DNA from: Streptomyces paradoxus
GTDB taxonomy: Bacteria; Actinomycetota; Actinomycetes; Streptomycetales; Streptomycetaceae
DNA: 64,000 nucleotides
Direction of reading: 5' to 3'
Assembly (NCBI RefSeq): GCF_014202475.1
Contig: NZ_JACHGV010000006.1
Location: 62,001 to 126,000, forward strand
Shown: in pieces, positions 31,712 through 40,598 of the stretch
Layout of the letters: every line of letters starts with the position of its first letter
Numbering within the stretch: position 1 is the first letter of the stretch
The notes under the pieces: generated by a model
What the model saw: only the letters and a program-made list of their open reading frames with translations
Told to the model about the DNA's origin: nothing
Database searches by the model: none
Made by a program: the position numbers and the translations under genes

Positions 31712-33119
31712 GCGCGAGGTACATCGCGTCGGTGCCGTGCAGATGCGGCCACAGCTGCACGTCGGGCCCCTCGCCGAGGTCCGGTACGCCGGGCAGCAGC
31801 GGCCGGGCGTCGACGAGGTCGGTGTCCGGGTGCTGCTTGAGCACGTCGGCGACGACGGCCCGGGTCTCGGCGAGGTGCGGCGAGCAGGTCGCGTAGCCCA
31901 CGACTCCCCCGACCCGCACGGACTCCAGGGCGGTGCGCAGCAGCCCGCGCTGCAGCGGCGCGAAGCCCTCCAGGTCCTCCGGGCGGCGCCGCCAGCGTGC
32001 CTCGGGGCGGCGGCGCAGGGCACCGAGGCCGGTGCACGGCACGTCGACGAGCACGCGGTCGAAACTGCCGGGCCGCCATGCGGGACGGGTCCCGTCGGCG
32101 GCGATCACCTGGTACGGACCGGGATTGCCGTCCAGGGCCCTGGCCACCAGCCCGGCGCGGTGGGTCTGCTTCTCGGAGGCGACCAGCAGCGCACCCCGCT
32201 CGGCGGCCAGCGCGCCGAGCAGCGCCGCCTTGCCGCCGGGCCCCGCGCACCCGTCCAGCCAGCGCCGGTCGGGCCCGTCCAGGGGCGCGTTGGCGAGGGC
32301 GATCGCCACGAGCTGACTGCCCTCGTCCTGCACGCCGGCCCGCCCGTCCCGCACGGCGGTGATGGCCCCCGGTTCCCCGCCCTCGGTCAGCCGCACCGCG
32401 TAGGGCGACCAGCGTCCCGGCACGGCGGCGTCCTCGTGGAGCAGTTCCTCGGCGGTGGCCCGCCCGGGCCGCGCCACCAGCGTCACCTCGGGCCGCTCGT
32501 TGTCGGCGCGCAGCAGCTCCTCGACGCCGTCGCGCCCGCCGCCGAGGGAGTCCCACAGGGCGGACACGACCCACCGGGGATGCGAGTGGACGACGGCGAG
32601 ATGGTCCTCGGGGTCGTCGTCGTAGGGCGGTGCGACCCGCTCCAGCCAGCCGTCCAGATCGTCCTGCGCGACCTTGCGCAGCACGGCGTTGACGAACTTG
32701 GCCCGCCCGTCGCCGAGCACGACCCGGGCGAGTTCGACGGTGGCGGACACGGCCGCGTGGGTCGGGATGCGCGTGCCCAGCAGCTGGTGCGCGCCCAGGC
32801 TGAGCACGTCCAGCACCGGCGGGTCGACCTCGCCGAGCGGCCGGTCGACACAGGTCGCGATGATCGCGTCGTACGTGCCCCGCCGCCGCAGCGTCCCGTA
32901 CACCAGCTCCGTGGCGAGCGCCGCGTCCCGGGCGTCGAACTTCTCGGGCCCCTCCTTCTCCCGGGCCTTGCGCAGCAGGGGCGGGAGAACGAGGTTGGCG
33001 TAGGCGTCCCGCTCGTCCACGGCCCTCAGGGCCTCGAAGGCGAGGATGCGGACGGGGTCCTTCTTGGGCCGGCGGTAGGGCTTGCCTGACGTGCGGGCTC
33101 GACGGGGCTGTTCGCTCAC
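31692..33119 (-). CDS. rsmB: 16S rRNA (cytosine-5) methyltransferase RsmB
   Basis: RsmB (Sun/Fmu) methylates a cytosine of 16S rRNA using SAM. The 475-residue protein has an N-terminal NusB-like RNA-binding domain (about 25-160) and a Rossmann methyltransferase domain. The latter carries WLDGCAGPGGKAALLGALA as the SAM motif, VDVPCTGLGALRRRPEARW with one catalytic cysteine, and GYATCSPHLAET with the other. A basic N-terminal tail (RRARTSGKPYRRPKKD) is typical of actinobacterial members. It lies 181 bases behind fmt, the same gene pair as in most bacteria, and converges on the MMPL gene. Confidence 0.94.
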   Translation of the reverse strand: MSEQPRRARTSGKPYRRPKKDPVRILAFEALRAVDERDAYANLVLPPLLRKAREKEGPEKFDARDAALATELVYGTLRRRGTYDAIIATCVDRPLGEVDPPVLDVLSLGAHQLLGTRIPTHAAVSATVELARVVLGDGRAKFVNAVLRKVAQDDLDGWLERVAPPYDDDPEDHLAVVHSHPRWVVSALWDSLGGGRDGVEELLRADNERPEVTLVARPGRATAEELLHEDAAVPGRWSPYAVRLTEGGEPGAITAVRDGRAGVQDEGSQLVAIALANAPLDGPDRRWLDGCAGPGGKAALLGALAAERGALLVASEKQTHRAGLVARALDGNPGPYQVIAADGTRPAWRPGSFDRVLVDVPCTGLGALRRRPEARWRRRPEDLEGFAPLQRGLLRTALESVRVGGVVGYATCSPHLAETRAVVADVLKQHPDTDLVDARPLLPGVPDLGEGPDVQLWPHLHGTDAMYLALIRRTG

Positions 33120-33300
33120 GAAAAAGGTGCTCCGGGGGTGAGAAGAAGTGCGCCGTCCAGCCTACGCCGCCGGGACCGGGGCGTGACCGGCAGCGGGGCG
33201 CCTGGCCACGTCACCGGGCGCCGCTCCGGCTTCTGCCGCCGAGCGGGACGCGACCGGCAACAAACGACACCCGGCCAGCCGGCCGGGCGCCACTCCGGCG

Positions 33301-34233
33301 TCAGCCCCCGAGCCGCTCGCCCTCGCCGATGCGCACCCCGCGGGCCCAGTCCGCCGCCCGCATCGGCTTCTTGCCCTGGGCCTGCACCCACAGCAGCTCG
33401 ACGCCGTACGAGCCGGTCCCGGCATACACGTTGTTCTTCCCGGCGGCGATCTGTCCGGGGGCGAGGTCCGTCCGGTCGGGCACAGGGGCGACCTGGATGA
33501 GCTTGAGCCGCTCACCGCGGAAGGTGGTCCAGGCGCCGGGAGCCGGGGTGCAGCCCCGCACCATCCGGTCGACGCGCAGCGCGGGTGCGTTCCAGTCGAG
33601 GTGCGCGTCCTCGACGTTGACCTTCGGGGCGAGGCTGATCCCCTCGGCCGGCTGCGGTACGGCCTTCAGCGTGCCGTCCTCGATGCCGTCCATGGTCGCC
33701 GCGAGCAGCCCGGCACCGGCGAACGCCAGCCGCGTCAGCAGGTCACCGCTGGTGTCCGTGGCCCGGATCTCCTCGGTCACCGTGCCGTACACCGGCCCGG
33801 AGTCGAGCCCCTCCTCGATCAGGAACGTCGACGCCCCGGTGATCTCGTCGCCGGCCATGATGGCGTGCTGCACGGGTGCGGCACCGCGCCAGGCCGGGAG
33901 CAGGGAGAAGTGCAGATTGACCCAGCCGTGCGCGGGGATGTCGAGCGCGACCCGGGGCAGCAGTGCTCCGTAAGCGACGACGGGGCAGCAGTCCGGCCCG
34001 ATCTCCCGCATCCGCTCGAGGAACTCGGGGTCCTTCGGCTTCACCGGCTTCAGCACCTCGATCCCGGCCTCCTCCGCCCGCTCGGCGACGGGCGACGCGA
34101 CGAGCCTGCGTCCGCGCCCGGCCGGCGCGTCGGGCCGCGTGACGACGGCGGCCACCTCGTGGCGTCCGGAGGCGAGCAGAGCGTCCAGGGCGGGAACGGC
34201 GACCTCGGGTGTACCGGCGAAGACGAGCTTCAT
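33301..34233 (-). CDS. fmt: Methionyl-tRNA formyltransferase
   Basis: Fmt formylates Met-tRNA for translation initiation using 10-formyl-tetrahydrofolate. The 310-residue product begins MKLVFAGTPEVAVPALDALL and has the family motifs VAYGALLP, NLHFSLLPAWRGAAPVQHAI with the catalytic Asn and His, and LDSGPVYG. A C-terminal anticodon-side barrel follows (about 205-310). The ATG at 34233 is chosen by the family start; the open frame continues upstream without similarity. It is followed by rsmB on the same strand after 181 bases that hold a repeated CCGGGCGCC(A/G)CTCCGGC motif and no gene. Confidence 0.97.
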   Translation of the reverse strand: MKLVFAGTPEVAVPALDALLASGRHEVAAVVTRPDAPAGRGRRLVASPVAERAEEAGIEVLKPVKPKDPEFLERMREIGPDCCPVVAYGALLPRVALDIPAHGWVNLHFSLLPAWRGAAPVQHAIMAGDEITGASTFLIEEGLDSGPVYGTVTEEIRATDTSGDLLTRLAFAGAGLLAATMDGIEDGTLKAVPQPAEGISLAPKVNVEDAHLDWNAPALRVDRMVRGCTPAPGAWTTFRGERLKLIQVAPVPDRTDLAPGQIAAGKNNVYAGTGSYGVELLWVQAQGKKPMRAADWARGVRIGEGERLGG

Positions 34234-34560
34234 GGGATGGTGGGGGCCTCTCGGGCGGGGGCGAACGACGGGCAGCACACAAGTCTAGGAGCCGGGAACG
34301 AAAAGCCGCCGACGGCGCTCGCCCCCCACCACGGGAGACCCGGGCCTGCCGAGTGACGGTGACGGGCGGTGCGCGGGCCGAAGACACGAGCCGATGGCCG
34401 GAGGCCAAGGCGCACACTCCGCGCAAACAGGCGCACGCGTATGCCCCCGCGCCCCCACACCGTGACCAGCGGAGCGAATCCGCGTTGTCAAGACAGAGTT
34501 GACCACAACGGGCCGCGATCGCGGCCCATTCCTTTCAACGCCGGTTCGAGAGGCTTGTTC
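34234..34560. other. Divergent region between fmt and the HTH protein gene
   Basis: This gene-free stretch of 327 bases must hold both promoters. TTGTCA (34485-34490) and TTGACC (34499-34504) are possible -35 elements for the rightward gene, but I find no convincing -10. The clearest structure is the 18-bp palindrome at 34510-34527, listed separately. GAGAGG seven bases before the ATG at 34561 is the ribosome-binding site. Confidence 0.4.
34510..34527. promoter_or_regulatory. 18-bp perfect palindrome upstream of the HTH protein gene
   Basis: GGGCCGCGATCGCGGCCC is a perfect dyad, 33 bases before the ATG at 34561. Its position makes it a candidate operator or a leader hairpin. The downstream gene has a DNA-binding motif, so autoregulation is possible but not shown. 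Confidence 0.45.
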
Positions 34561-35112
34561 ATGGCCGACCACGCAACCCACGACGCCCAGGCTCGGGCCA
34601 GCCTGCACTTGCTGGTGCGGGACATCGAGCGGGTCCGCCGGCAGGTGGACGCACTGCGCACCCTCACCGCCCAGTTGGGCAACGTCTACCGCCCGCGCCG
34701 CTCCGGCCCCTCCACGGGCTTCGTCGTCTACGGACGCGCCCCCGCCCCGACGGTACGTCTCGCGCAGGAACTGCGGGACAGTGTCGAGACCCTGGTCACA
34801 GCGGCCGTGGACTTCGACCGCTCGCTCGGCTTCTCCTGGGACGCGGTGGGTTCCGCACTCGGAGTCACCAAGCAGGCGGTCCACCGCCGTTACGGCTCCC
34901 GCCGTGCCACGGCCCCGTCGGCCACGCCCGAGCCGGAGCGCACGCCGGAGCCGATGCCGGCGGGCGGCCGCTCGGTCAATGTGACCACCGGCCTGCCCAC
35001 GGTCCCGACGGTCCCCGCGGCCCGCTCCATGCCCACGCAGCCGACAGCAGGCAGCCCCGCTCTCCGCGACGACGTCAGGCCCACGGCTTTCCCGGGCCCC
35101 CGCAACGGCTGA
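34561..35112 (+). CDS. Small helix-turn-helix protein of unknown function
   Basis: The 183-residue protein has an N-terminal helical region (about 10-50, LHLLVRDIERVRRQVDALRTLTAQLG) that could form a coiled coil. A segment at about 95-120 reads FSWDAVGSALGVTKQAVHRRYG, a clear helix-turn-helix of the kind in sigma-70-like or MerR-like readers. The C-terminal 60 residues are Pro/Thr-rich and probably disordered. It is conserved, as I recall, in Streptomyces between fmt and priA. A transcriptional role is likely, and targets are unknown. A bidirectional terminator separates it from priA. Confidence 0.68.
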   Translation: MADHATHDAQARASLHLLVRDIERVRRQVDALRTLTAQLGNVYRPRRSGPSTGFVVYGRAPAPTVRLAQELRDSVETLVTAAVDFDRSLGFSWDAVGSALGVTKQAVHRRYGSRRATAPSATPEPERTPEPMPAGGRSVNVTTGLPTVPTVPAARSMPTQPTAGSPALRDDVRPTAFPGPRNG

Positions 35113-35126
35113 CGGCCCCCTCTGCC

Positions 35127-35156
35127 CTGCCCTCCCGGAAGACCCCGGGAGGGCAG
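35127..35156. terminator. Bidirectional terminator between the HTH gene and priA
   Basis: A perfect 12-bp stem (CTGCCCTCCCGG with CCGGGAGGGCAG) has a six-base loop AAGACC. It lies between two convergent stop codons (35112 and 35221). Confidence 0.7.
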
Positions 35157-35220
35157 TCGCATACCCGGCCGATGGCCGGATGCCCGGCCCCGGCGGGCTC
35201 CCGCCACCGCGGGCCACGCA

Positions 35221-37374
35221 TCACCCGATGTCGGCAGGATCGACCCGCACCCACACTCCGGGCCCGCTTCCGCTCCCCCGGGCCATTCGCGCGGCCTGCG
35301 CGGTCTTGAGCGCGGTGGCCAGCGCGGCCCCCCGCCCCGGCGGCACCCGCAGCAACGCCCGCTCCCACTGCTCCCCCGGCGGCGGCGCCCCCGCCCGCCG
35401 CGGCCGCCCGGCGGCGGGGACGGGCAGCGGCACCGGCCCCAGCACCTCGGCCTCGGGCGGCAGTTCGGCCGTACGGAGAAAGTCGGCCACCGCCTCCGGC
35501 GGGCCCGACACGGCCGCCATCCGCGACACCGGCGGAAATCCCAGCTCGGCCCGCTCGGCGAGCTCCCGCACCGCATGGCCGACGGGATCCCACCGCACGA
35601 GCGCCTGTACGGGCCGCAGCGTCGGCTCGGCCACGACCACCACCGTGCCGCCGTCCGACTGCGGCCGGACGAGGGCCGCGGCCGCGATCCACCGCCGCAA
35701 CGCGTCCTCCCCGGCCCGCAGATCGGGCCGCCCGAGCATGGCCCAGCCGTCCAGCAGCAGCGCCGCCGCATACCCGCCCTCGGCGACGGGCTCGGCCCCC
35801 GGCGTGCTCACCACCAGCGCGGGCGCCCCCGGCACCGTGTCGAGCACATGCTCCCGCCCCGAGGTTCGCACCGGTACGGCGGGGAAGGCCCGGCCCAGCT
35901 CCTCGGCGGTCCGCCGCGCCCCGACGACCGAGGCGCGCAGGCGGAAGGAACCGCAGTCCGGGCAGTGCCAGCCGCTCTCCTCGCGTCCGCACCACCCGCA
36001 GTTCAGCGCACCGCCGTCCGGCGCCTCCAGCGGCCCGGAGCAGTGCCGGCACCGCGCGGGCGCCCGGCAGTCGGCACACGCCATGCGCGGCACGTACCCC
36101 CTGCGGGGCACCTGCACCAGCACCGGGCCGTGCCGCAGGCCCTCCCTGACGGCCTGCCAGGCGAGGGTCGGCAGCCGGGCGGCCCGGGCGGCCTCGTCGC
36201 GGGCGAGATCCTGGTCCCCGACGGTCCGGACGAGCGGAGCGGCTGCCCGGACCTGGTCCCGGCCGGCGACGAGCGGCCGCGCCCAGCCGCTCTCGACGAG
36301 CTGCGCGGCCTCCACCGTGCAGCCCCAGCTCCCCAGCAGGAAACCGCACTTGTCCTGCGCGGCCCGCAGCAGGAGCACCTCGCGGGCGTGGGGCTGCGGG
36401 GCGTGCTGCTCGCTGTGGCTGTCGTCGCCGTCGTCCCAGAGGGCGACCAGCCCGAGGTCCTGGACCGGCGCGAACATCGCGGCCCGGGTTCCGATCACGG
36501 CCCGCACGGAACCGCGCCGCACCGCGAGCCACTGCGCGTACCGCTTCTCGGGGCCGGCGTCGGCGGTGAGCACCGCGTGCCGCCCCTGCCCCAGCAGGGA
36601 GGTCAGAGCGGCGTCGACCCGCGCGACCGCGCGACCGTCGGGCAGGACGGCGAGCGCCCCGCGCCCGGAGGCCAGCGTCGCGGCGATCGCCCGGGCCAGC
36701 TCGTCGCTCCACTGCGGCCCGGGCAGCGCGTTCCACACGGCCCGGGGCGCTCCGCCGGAGGCCAGCGACCCCAGGAAGGCCGGTCCGCGATCGTACCGCT
36801 GCCAGGACTGCGCGTCGGGCGCCGGGGGCGGGGGCAGCGGGTCGGGTGAGGGGCGCTGCTCGGCCCGGGCGTTGCGCGGCGGTACGGCGAGTTGCAGGAC
36901 GTCGGCGAGGCTGCCCGCGTACCGGTCGGCGACCGCCCGGGCCAGCCCCAGCAGTTCCCCGCTCAGCACCTGCTCGGGTGACACGACCTGGGCGAGGGCT
37001 GCCAGCGGCCCGGCGTAGTCGGACTCGGCCAGCCGCTCGACGAGGAACCCGTCGATCAGTCCGCCGCCCTCGCGCCGCCCGTCCCGCACGCGATGCCGTC
37101 CGGCCCCGAAACGCACCCGCACCCGCACGCCCGGCCGGGCGTCCGCGTCCAGCTCCTCGGGCACGGCGTAGTCGAAGTACCGGTCGAGATGCAGGACGCC
37201 CTTGTCGACGAGGACGCGTGCGACGGGGAGCTCCTTGGCGAGCGCGGCCCCCCGCCAGGTCCGCGGTTTGGCCCGGGGGACCTTGGCCTTGCGCACACTG
37301 TCCCGGATGAGCGCGAGCTGCTCGGGCGGCGCCCCTTCGGCCCCGCCGCCCGCCTCTTCGTTCTCGCTGCTCAC
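35221..37374 (-). CDS. priA: PriA-type primosomal protein with degenerate helicase motifs
   Basis: The 717-residue protein has the PriA layout: an N-terminal 3'BD domain (about 55-160, LVDKGVLHLDRYFDYAVPEEL), a RecA-like pair, and a cysteine-rich zinc region CADCRAPARCRHCSG with CGWCGREESGWHCPDCGS. The Walker A motif, normally GxTGSGKT, is missing, and the DEAH box is LVALWDDGDDSHSEQ. Actinobacterial PriA proteins are known for lacking usable helicase motifs, so a structural role in replication restart is expected without helicase action. The GTG at 37374 is chosen by length but has a weak ribosome-binding site. It stands between metK and the convergent HTH gene. Confidence 0.87.
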   Translation of the reverse strand: MSSENEEAGGGAEGAPPEQLALIRDSVRKAKVPRAKPRTWRGAALAKELPVARVLVDKGVLHLDRYFDYAVPEELDADARPGVRVRVRFGAGRHRVRDGRREGGGLIDGFLVERLAESDYAGPLAALAQVVSPEQVLSGELLGLARAVADRYAGSLADVLQLAVPPRNARAEQRPSPDPLPPPPAPDAQSWQRYDRGPAFLGSLASGGAPRAVWNALPGPQWSDELARAIAATLASGRGALAVLPDGRAVARVDAALTSLLGQGRHAVLTADAGPEKRYAQWLAVRRGSVRAVIGTRAAMFAPVQDLGLVALWDDGDDSHSEQHAPQPHAREVLLLRAAQDKCGFLLGSWGCTVEAAQLVESGWARPLVAGRDQVRAAAPLVRTVGDQDLARDEAARAARLPTLAWQAVREGLRHGPVLVQVPRRGYVPRMACADCRAPARCRHCSGPLEAPDGGALNCGWCGREESGWHCPDCGSFRLRASVVGARRTAEELGRAFPAVPVRTSGREHVLDTVPGAPALVVSTPGAEPVAEGGYAAALLLDGWAMLGRPDLRAGEDALRRWIAAAALVRPQSDGGTVVVVAEPTLRPVQALVRWDPVGHAVRELAERAELGFPPVSRMAAVSGPPEAVADFLRTAELPPEAEVLGPVPLPVPAAGRPRRAGAPPPGEQWERALLRVPPGRGAALATALKTAQAARMARGSGSGPGVWVRVDPADIG

Positions 37375-37440
37375 GCTTGCATTCTTACCAAACGCCACTG
37401 ACAAGCGGCGCCCCCGCGGCAGGCCCCGGGGACACGGCAA

Positions 37441-37468
37441 GGCCCGGCTCCCCGAGGGGAGCCGGGCC
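37441..37468 (-). terminator. Hairpin terminator after metK
   Basis: GGCCCGGCTCCCC pairs perfectly with GGGGAGCCGGGCC (13 bp, effective loop of about six bases). It lies 27 bases past the metK stop and 67 bases before the priA start. It lacks a U-tract. Confidence 0.75.
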
Positions 37469-37494
37469 TCACGCCATGCCCTGGAGGGCGGGAC

Positions 37495-38703
37495 CTACAT
37501 CCCCGCGGCCTTGCGCAGCGCGTCCACGCGGTCCGTCCGCTCCCAGGTGAAGTCGGGCAGCTCGCGGCCGAAGTGGCCGTACGCCGCGGTCTGGGAGTAG
37601 ATCGGGCGGAGCAGGTCGAGGTCGCGGATGATGGCGGCCGGGCGGAGGTCGAAGACCTCGTCGATCGCCTTCTCGATCCTCTCCGTGTCGATCTTGGCGG
37701 TGCCGAAGGTCTCGACGAACAGACCGACCGGCTCGGCCTTGCCGATCGCGTACGCGACCTGGACCTCGCAGCGGGTGGCGAGGCCCGCGGCCACCACGTT
37801 CTTCGCGACCCAGCGCATCGCGTACGCCGCGGAACGGTCGACCTTGGACGGGTCCTTGCCGGAGAAGGCGCCACCGCCGTGCCGGGCCATGCCGCCGTAG
37901 GTGTCGATGATGATCTTGCGGCCGGTCAGGCCGGCGTCACCCATCGGGCCGCCGATCTCGAAACGGCCGGTCGGGTTGACCAGGAGACGGTAGTTCTCCG
38001 TGTCGAGCTTGATGCCGTCGTCCAGCAGCGCCTTGAGCTCCGGCTCGACGACGAACTCCTTGATGTCCGGAGCCAGCAGCGAGTCCAGGTCGATGTCGGA
38101 GGCGTGCTGGGAGGAGACGACGACGGTGTCCAGGCGGACCGCCTTGTCACCGTCGTACTCGATGGTGACCTGCGTCTTGCCGTCCGGGCGCAGGTAGGGG
38201 ATCGTGCCGTTCTTGCGCACGTCGGACAGGCGCTTCGACAGGCGGTGCGCCAGGAAGATCGGCAGCGGCATCAGCGTCGGCGTCTCGTCCGTCGCGTAGC
38301 CGAACATCAGGCCCTGGTCGCCCGCGCCCTGCTTGTCGAGCTCGTCCTCGTCGCCCTCGACACGGTTCTCGTACGCCGTGTCCACACCCTGGGCGATGTC
38401 CGGGGACTGCGCGCCGATCGACACCGACACGCCGCAGGAGGCGCCGTCGAAGCCCTTCTTGGAGGAGTCGTAGCCGATTTCGAGGATCTTGTTCCGGACC
38501 AGCGTCGCGATGTCCGCGTACGTCTTGGTCGTGACCTCGCCGGCCACGTGCACCAGGCCGGTCGTGATCAGGGTCTCGACGGCGACCCGGGAAGTCGGGT
38601 CCTCGCGCAGAAGCGCGTCGAGAATGGTGTCGCTGATCTGGTCAGCGATCTTGTCGGGGTGACCCTCGGTCACGGACTCCGAGGTGAACAGACGACGGGA
38701 CAC
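37495..38703 (-). CDS. metK: S-adenosylmethionine synthetase
   Basis: MetK makes SAM from methionine and ATP, the methyl donor for RsmB and for many antibiotics. The 402-residue protein shows LFTSESVTEGHPDKIADQISD at the N-terminus, GAGDQGLMFGYATDET, GGGAFSGKDPSKVDRSAAYA, and the usual closing region. The GTG at 38703 is preceded by AGGGAG and gives the known family length. It precedes priA and follows coaBC in a run of house-keeping genes read leftward. The 237 bases to coaBC contain no SAM riboswitch that I recognise. Confidence 0.97.
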   Translation of the reverse strand: MSRRLFTSESVTEGHPDKIADQISDTILDALLREDPTSRVAVETLITTGLVHVAGEVTTKTYADIATLVRNKILEIGYDSSKKGFDGASCGVSVSIGAQSPDIAQGVDTAYENRVEGDEDELDKQGAGDQGLMFGYATDETPTLMPLPIFLAHRLSKRLSDVRKNGTIPYLRPDGKTQVTIEYDGDKAVRLDTVVVSSQHASDIDLDSLLAPDIKEFVVEPELKALLDDGIKLDTENYRLLVNPTGRFEIGGPMGDAGLTGRKIIIDTYGGMARHGGGAFSGKDPSKVDRSAAYAMRWVAKNVVAAGLATRCEVQVAYAIGKAEPVGLFVETFGTAKIDTERIEKAIDEVFDLRPAAIIRDLDLLRPIYSQTAAYGHFGRELPDFTWERTDRVDALRKAAGM

Positions 38704-38940
38704 AACGCTCCCTGAGGTTGCAGCGGCTGCTGGCTGATCATTGGCGGACGGCGGGGGCTGCACCCGGCGCCGTCCGTGGAACAGTTTACGGGTCACGCTT
38801 CGGCCACGGTCCCCCCGTCTCGCCACTCGGGAGTGCTGTGACCTGCGGCACAGGCATTCTGCCCAATGTCGAGCGACGTTGGCCAGAGGCGCCACGCCCC
38901 AATCCACCCGCATTCGAGGGGGTACGCGACGCCCGGGCCG

Positions 38941-40143
38941 TCAGCTCAGGCGCTCGGCCACCAGGTCCCACACGGTCTCGGCCAGGGCCTCCTTGGGCCC
39001 GTGCGCCACCGCGGTCTCGCTGCCGTCGGTGCCGAGGACGACCGCCTCGTTCTCCTCGGAACCGAAGGTCTTGAGCTCCCCCACCTCGTTCACGACCAGG
39101 AGATCGCAGCCCTTGCGCTTGAGCTTGGCGCGGCCGTTGGCCAGGACGTCGTCCGTCTCCGCGGCGAAGCCGACGATCACCTGCCCGGGGCGGGCCCGGT
39201 CGGCCGAGATCTCCGCGAGGATGTCCGGATTCCGCACCAGGGTGATCGGCTCCGGCTCCTGGCCGTCCTTCTTCTTGATCTTCCCGGCCGCGTACGCCGC
39301 CGGGCGGAAGTCCGCCACCGCGGCCGCCATCACCACGGCATCGGCCTCCGGCGCGGCCCGCAACACCGCCTCGCGCAGTTGCACGGCGGTACCGACCGGG
39401 ACGACGTCCACGCCCGCCGGTGCCGGCAGGGTGCTGTTGGCCGCGATCAGCGTGACACGGGCGCCGCGGGCGGCGGCGGTGCGGGCGAGGGCGTAGCCCT
39501 GCTTGCCGGAGGAGCGGTTGCCGAGGAAACGGACGGGGTCCAGGGGCTCGCGGGTGCCGCCGGCGCTGACGACGACGTGCCGGCCCCTGAGGTCGGGCTC
39601 GGTGACGCCCCGGGCCAGCACACGGCGGCAGACCTCGAAGATCTCACCCGGGTCGGGCAGCCGGCCCTTGCCGGTGTCGACGCCGGTGAGACGGCCCACG
39701 GCCGGCTCGATGACGAGGGCGCCGCGGCGGCGGAGCGTCGCCACATTCTCCTGGGTGGCCGGGTGCTCCCACATCTCCGTGTGCATGGCGGGGGCGAAGA
39801 CCACCGGGCAGCGGGCGGTGAGCAGCGTGTTGGTGAGGAGGTCGTCGGCGAGGCCGTGGGCCGCCTTGGCGAGCGTGTCGGCGGTGGCGGGGGCCACGAC
39901 GACCAGGTCGGCGTGCTGCCCGATGCGGACGTGCGGGACCTCGTGCACGTCGTCCCACACCTCGGTGGAGACGGGGTTGCCGGAGAGCGCGGACCAGGTG
40001 GCGGCGCCGACGAAGTGCAGCGCGGAGGCCGTGGGCACCACGCGCACCTCGTGGCCCGACTCCGTCAGCCGCCGCAGCAGCTCACAGGCCTTGTACGCGG
40101 CGATGCCCCCGCTGACCCCCAGAACGACCTTCGGCTTGTCCAC
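38941..40143 (-). CDS. coaBC: Bifunctional phosphopantothenoylcysteine decarboxylase/synthetase
   Basis: CoaBC (Dfp) carries out two steps of CoA synthesis. The 400-residue protein has an N-terminal FMN-dependent CoaC part (VLGVSGGIAAYKACELLRRL, ADLVVVAPATADTLAKAAHG, APAMHTEMWEHPATQENV). The C-terminal CoaB synthetase part carries SAGGTREPLDPVRFLGNRSSGKQG, AAAVADFRPA, and KIKKKDG. The GTG at 40143 has GGGGAG upstream. It is read after rpoZ, the common actinobacterial order gmk-rpoZ-coaBC-metK. Confidence 0.96.
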   Translation of the reverse strand: MDKPKVVLGVSGGIAAYKACELLRRLTESGHEVRVVPTASALHFVGAATWSALSGNPVSTEVWDDVHEVPHVRIGQHADLVVVAPATADTLAKAAHGLADDLLTNTLLTARCPVVFAPAMHTEMWEHPATQENVATLRRRGALVIEPAVGRLTGVDTGKGRLPDPGEIFEVCRRVLARGVTEPDLRGRHVVVSAGGTREPLDPVRFLGNRSSGKQGYALARTAAARGARVTLIAANSTLPAPAGVDVVPVGTAVQLREAVLRAAPEADAVVMAAAVADFRPAAYAAGKIKKKDGQEPEPITLVRNPDILAEISADRARPGQVIVGFAAETDDVLANGRAKLKRKGCDLLVVNEVGELKTFGSEENEAVVLGTDGSETAVAHGPKEALAETVWDLVAERLS

Positions 40144-40193
40144 GTCTCTCCCCGGACCTCGGCAATCGGCACACCGTACGACTCCATGACACA

Positions 40194-40228
40194 CCACAGG
40201 CCCGGCAGTCGGCCTGCCGGGCCTGTGG
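40194..40228 (-). terminator. Hairpin terminator after rpoZ
   Basis: A perfect 15-bp stem (CCACAGGCCCGGCAG with CTGCCGGGCCTGTGG) has a five-base loop. It lies 29 bases past the rpoZ stop and 50 bases before the coaBC start, so it may separate or attenuate the two. Confidence 0.75.
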
Positions 40229-40257
40229 ACAAGTCAGCGCAAAGCTGTCAATCCTGC

Positions 40258-40530
40258 TTACTGCGCCGGGCCCTCGACGGCCTCGGACGTCAGGAGCCCC
40301 GCGTTGATCTCGCGGAGGGCGATCGAGAGCGGCTTCTCGTGGACGTGGGTGTCGACGAGGGGACCGACGTACTCGAGGAGACCCTCGCCGAGCTGCGAGT
40401 AGTACGCGTTGATCTGGCGGGCACGCTTGGCCGCGTAGATCACGAGGCTGTACTTCGAGTCGGTGGCCTCGAGGAGCTCGTCGATCGGCGGGTTGATGAT
40501 GCCCTCGGGCGCGGAGATGGAAGAGGACAC
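40258..40530 (-). CDS. rpoZ: RNA polymerase omega subunit
   Basis: Omega is the small subunit that chaperones beta-prime into the RNA polymerase core. The 90-residue protein has NPPIDELLEATDSKYSLVIYAAKRARQINAYYSQLGEGLLEYVGPLV, the conserved actinobacterial omega core, and a short acidic tail. The GTG at 40530 is preceded by a weak AAGG. It follows gmk by 68 bases, an arrangement conserved from E. coli to mycobacteria. In Streptomyces loss of rpoZ lowers antibiotic production and aerial growth. Confidence 0.96.
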   Translation of the reverse strand: MSSSISAPEGIINPPIDELLEATDSKYSLVIYAAKRARQINAYYSQLGEGLLEYVGPLVDTHVHEKPLSIALREINAGLLTSEAVEGPAQ

Positions 40531-40598
40531 GCTCTACCTTCCGATGGATGGGAAAGAATCTGTCGGGGTGATCAGCCGATCGGAACGATCAGCGATGG

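Noticed and set aside
38704..38940. SAM riboswitch before metK
   Set aside because: No conserved SAM-I or SAM-II core can be recognised; only a GC-rich leader is seen.
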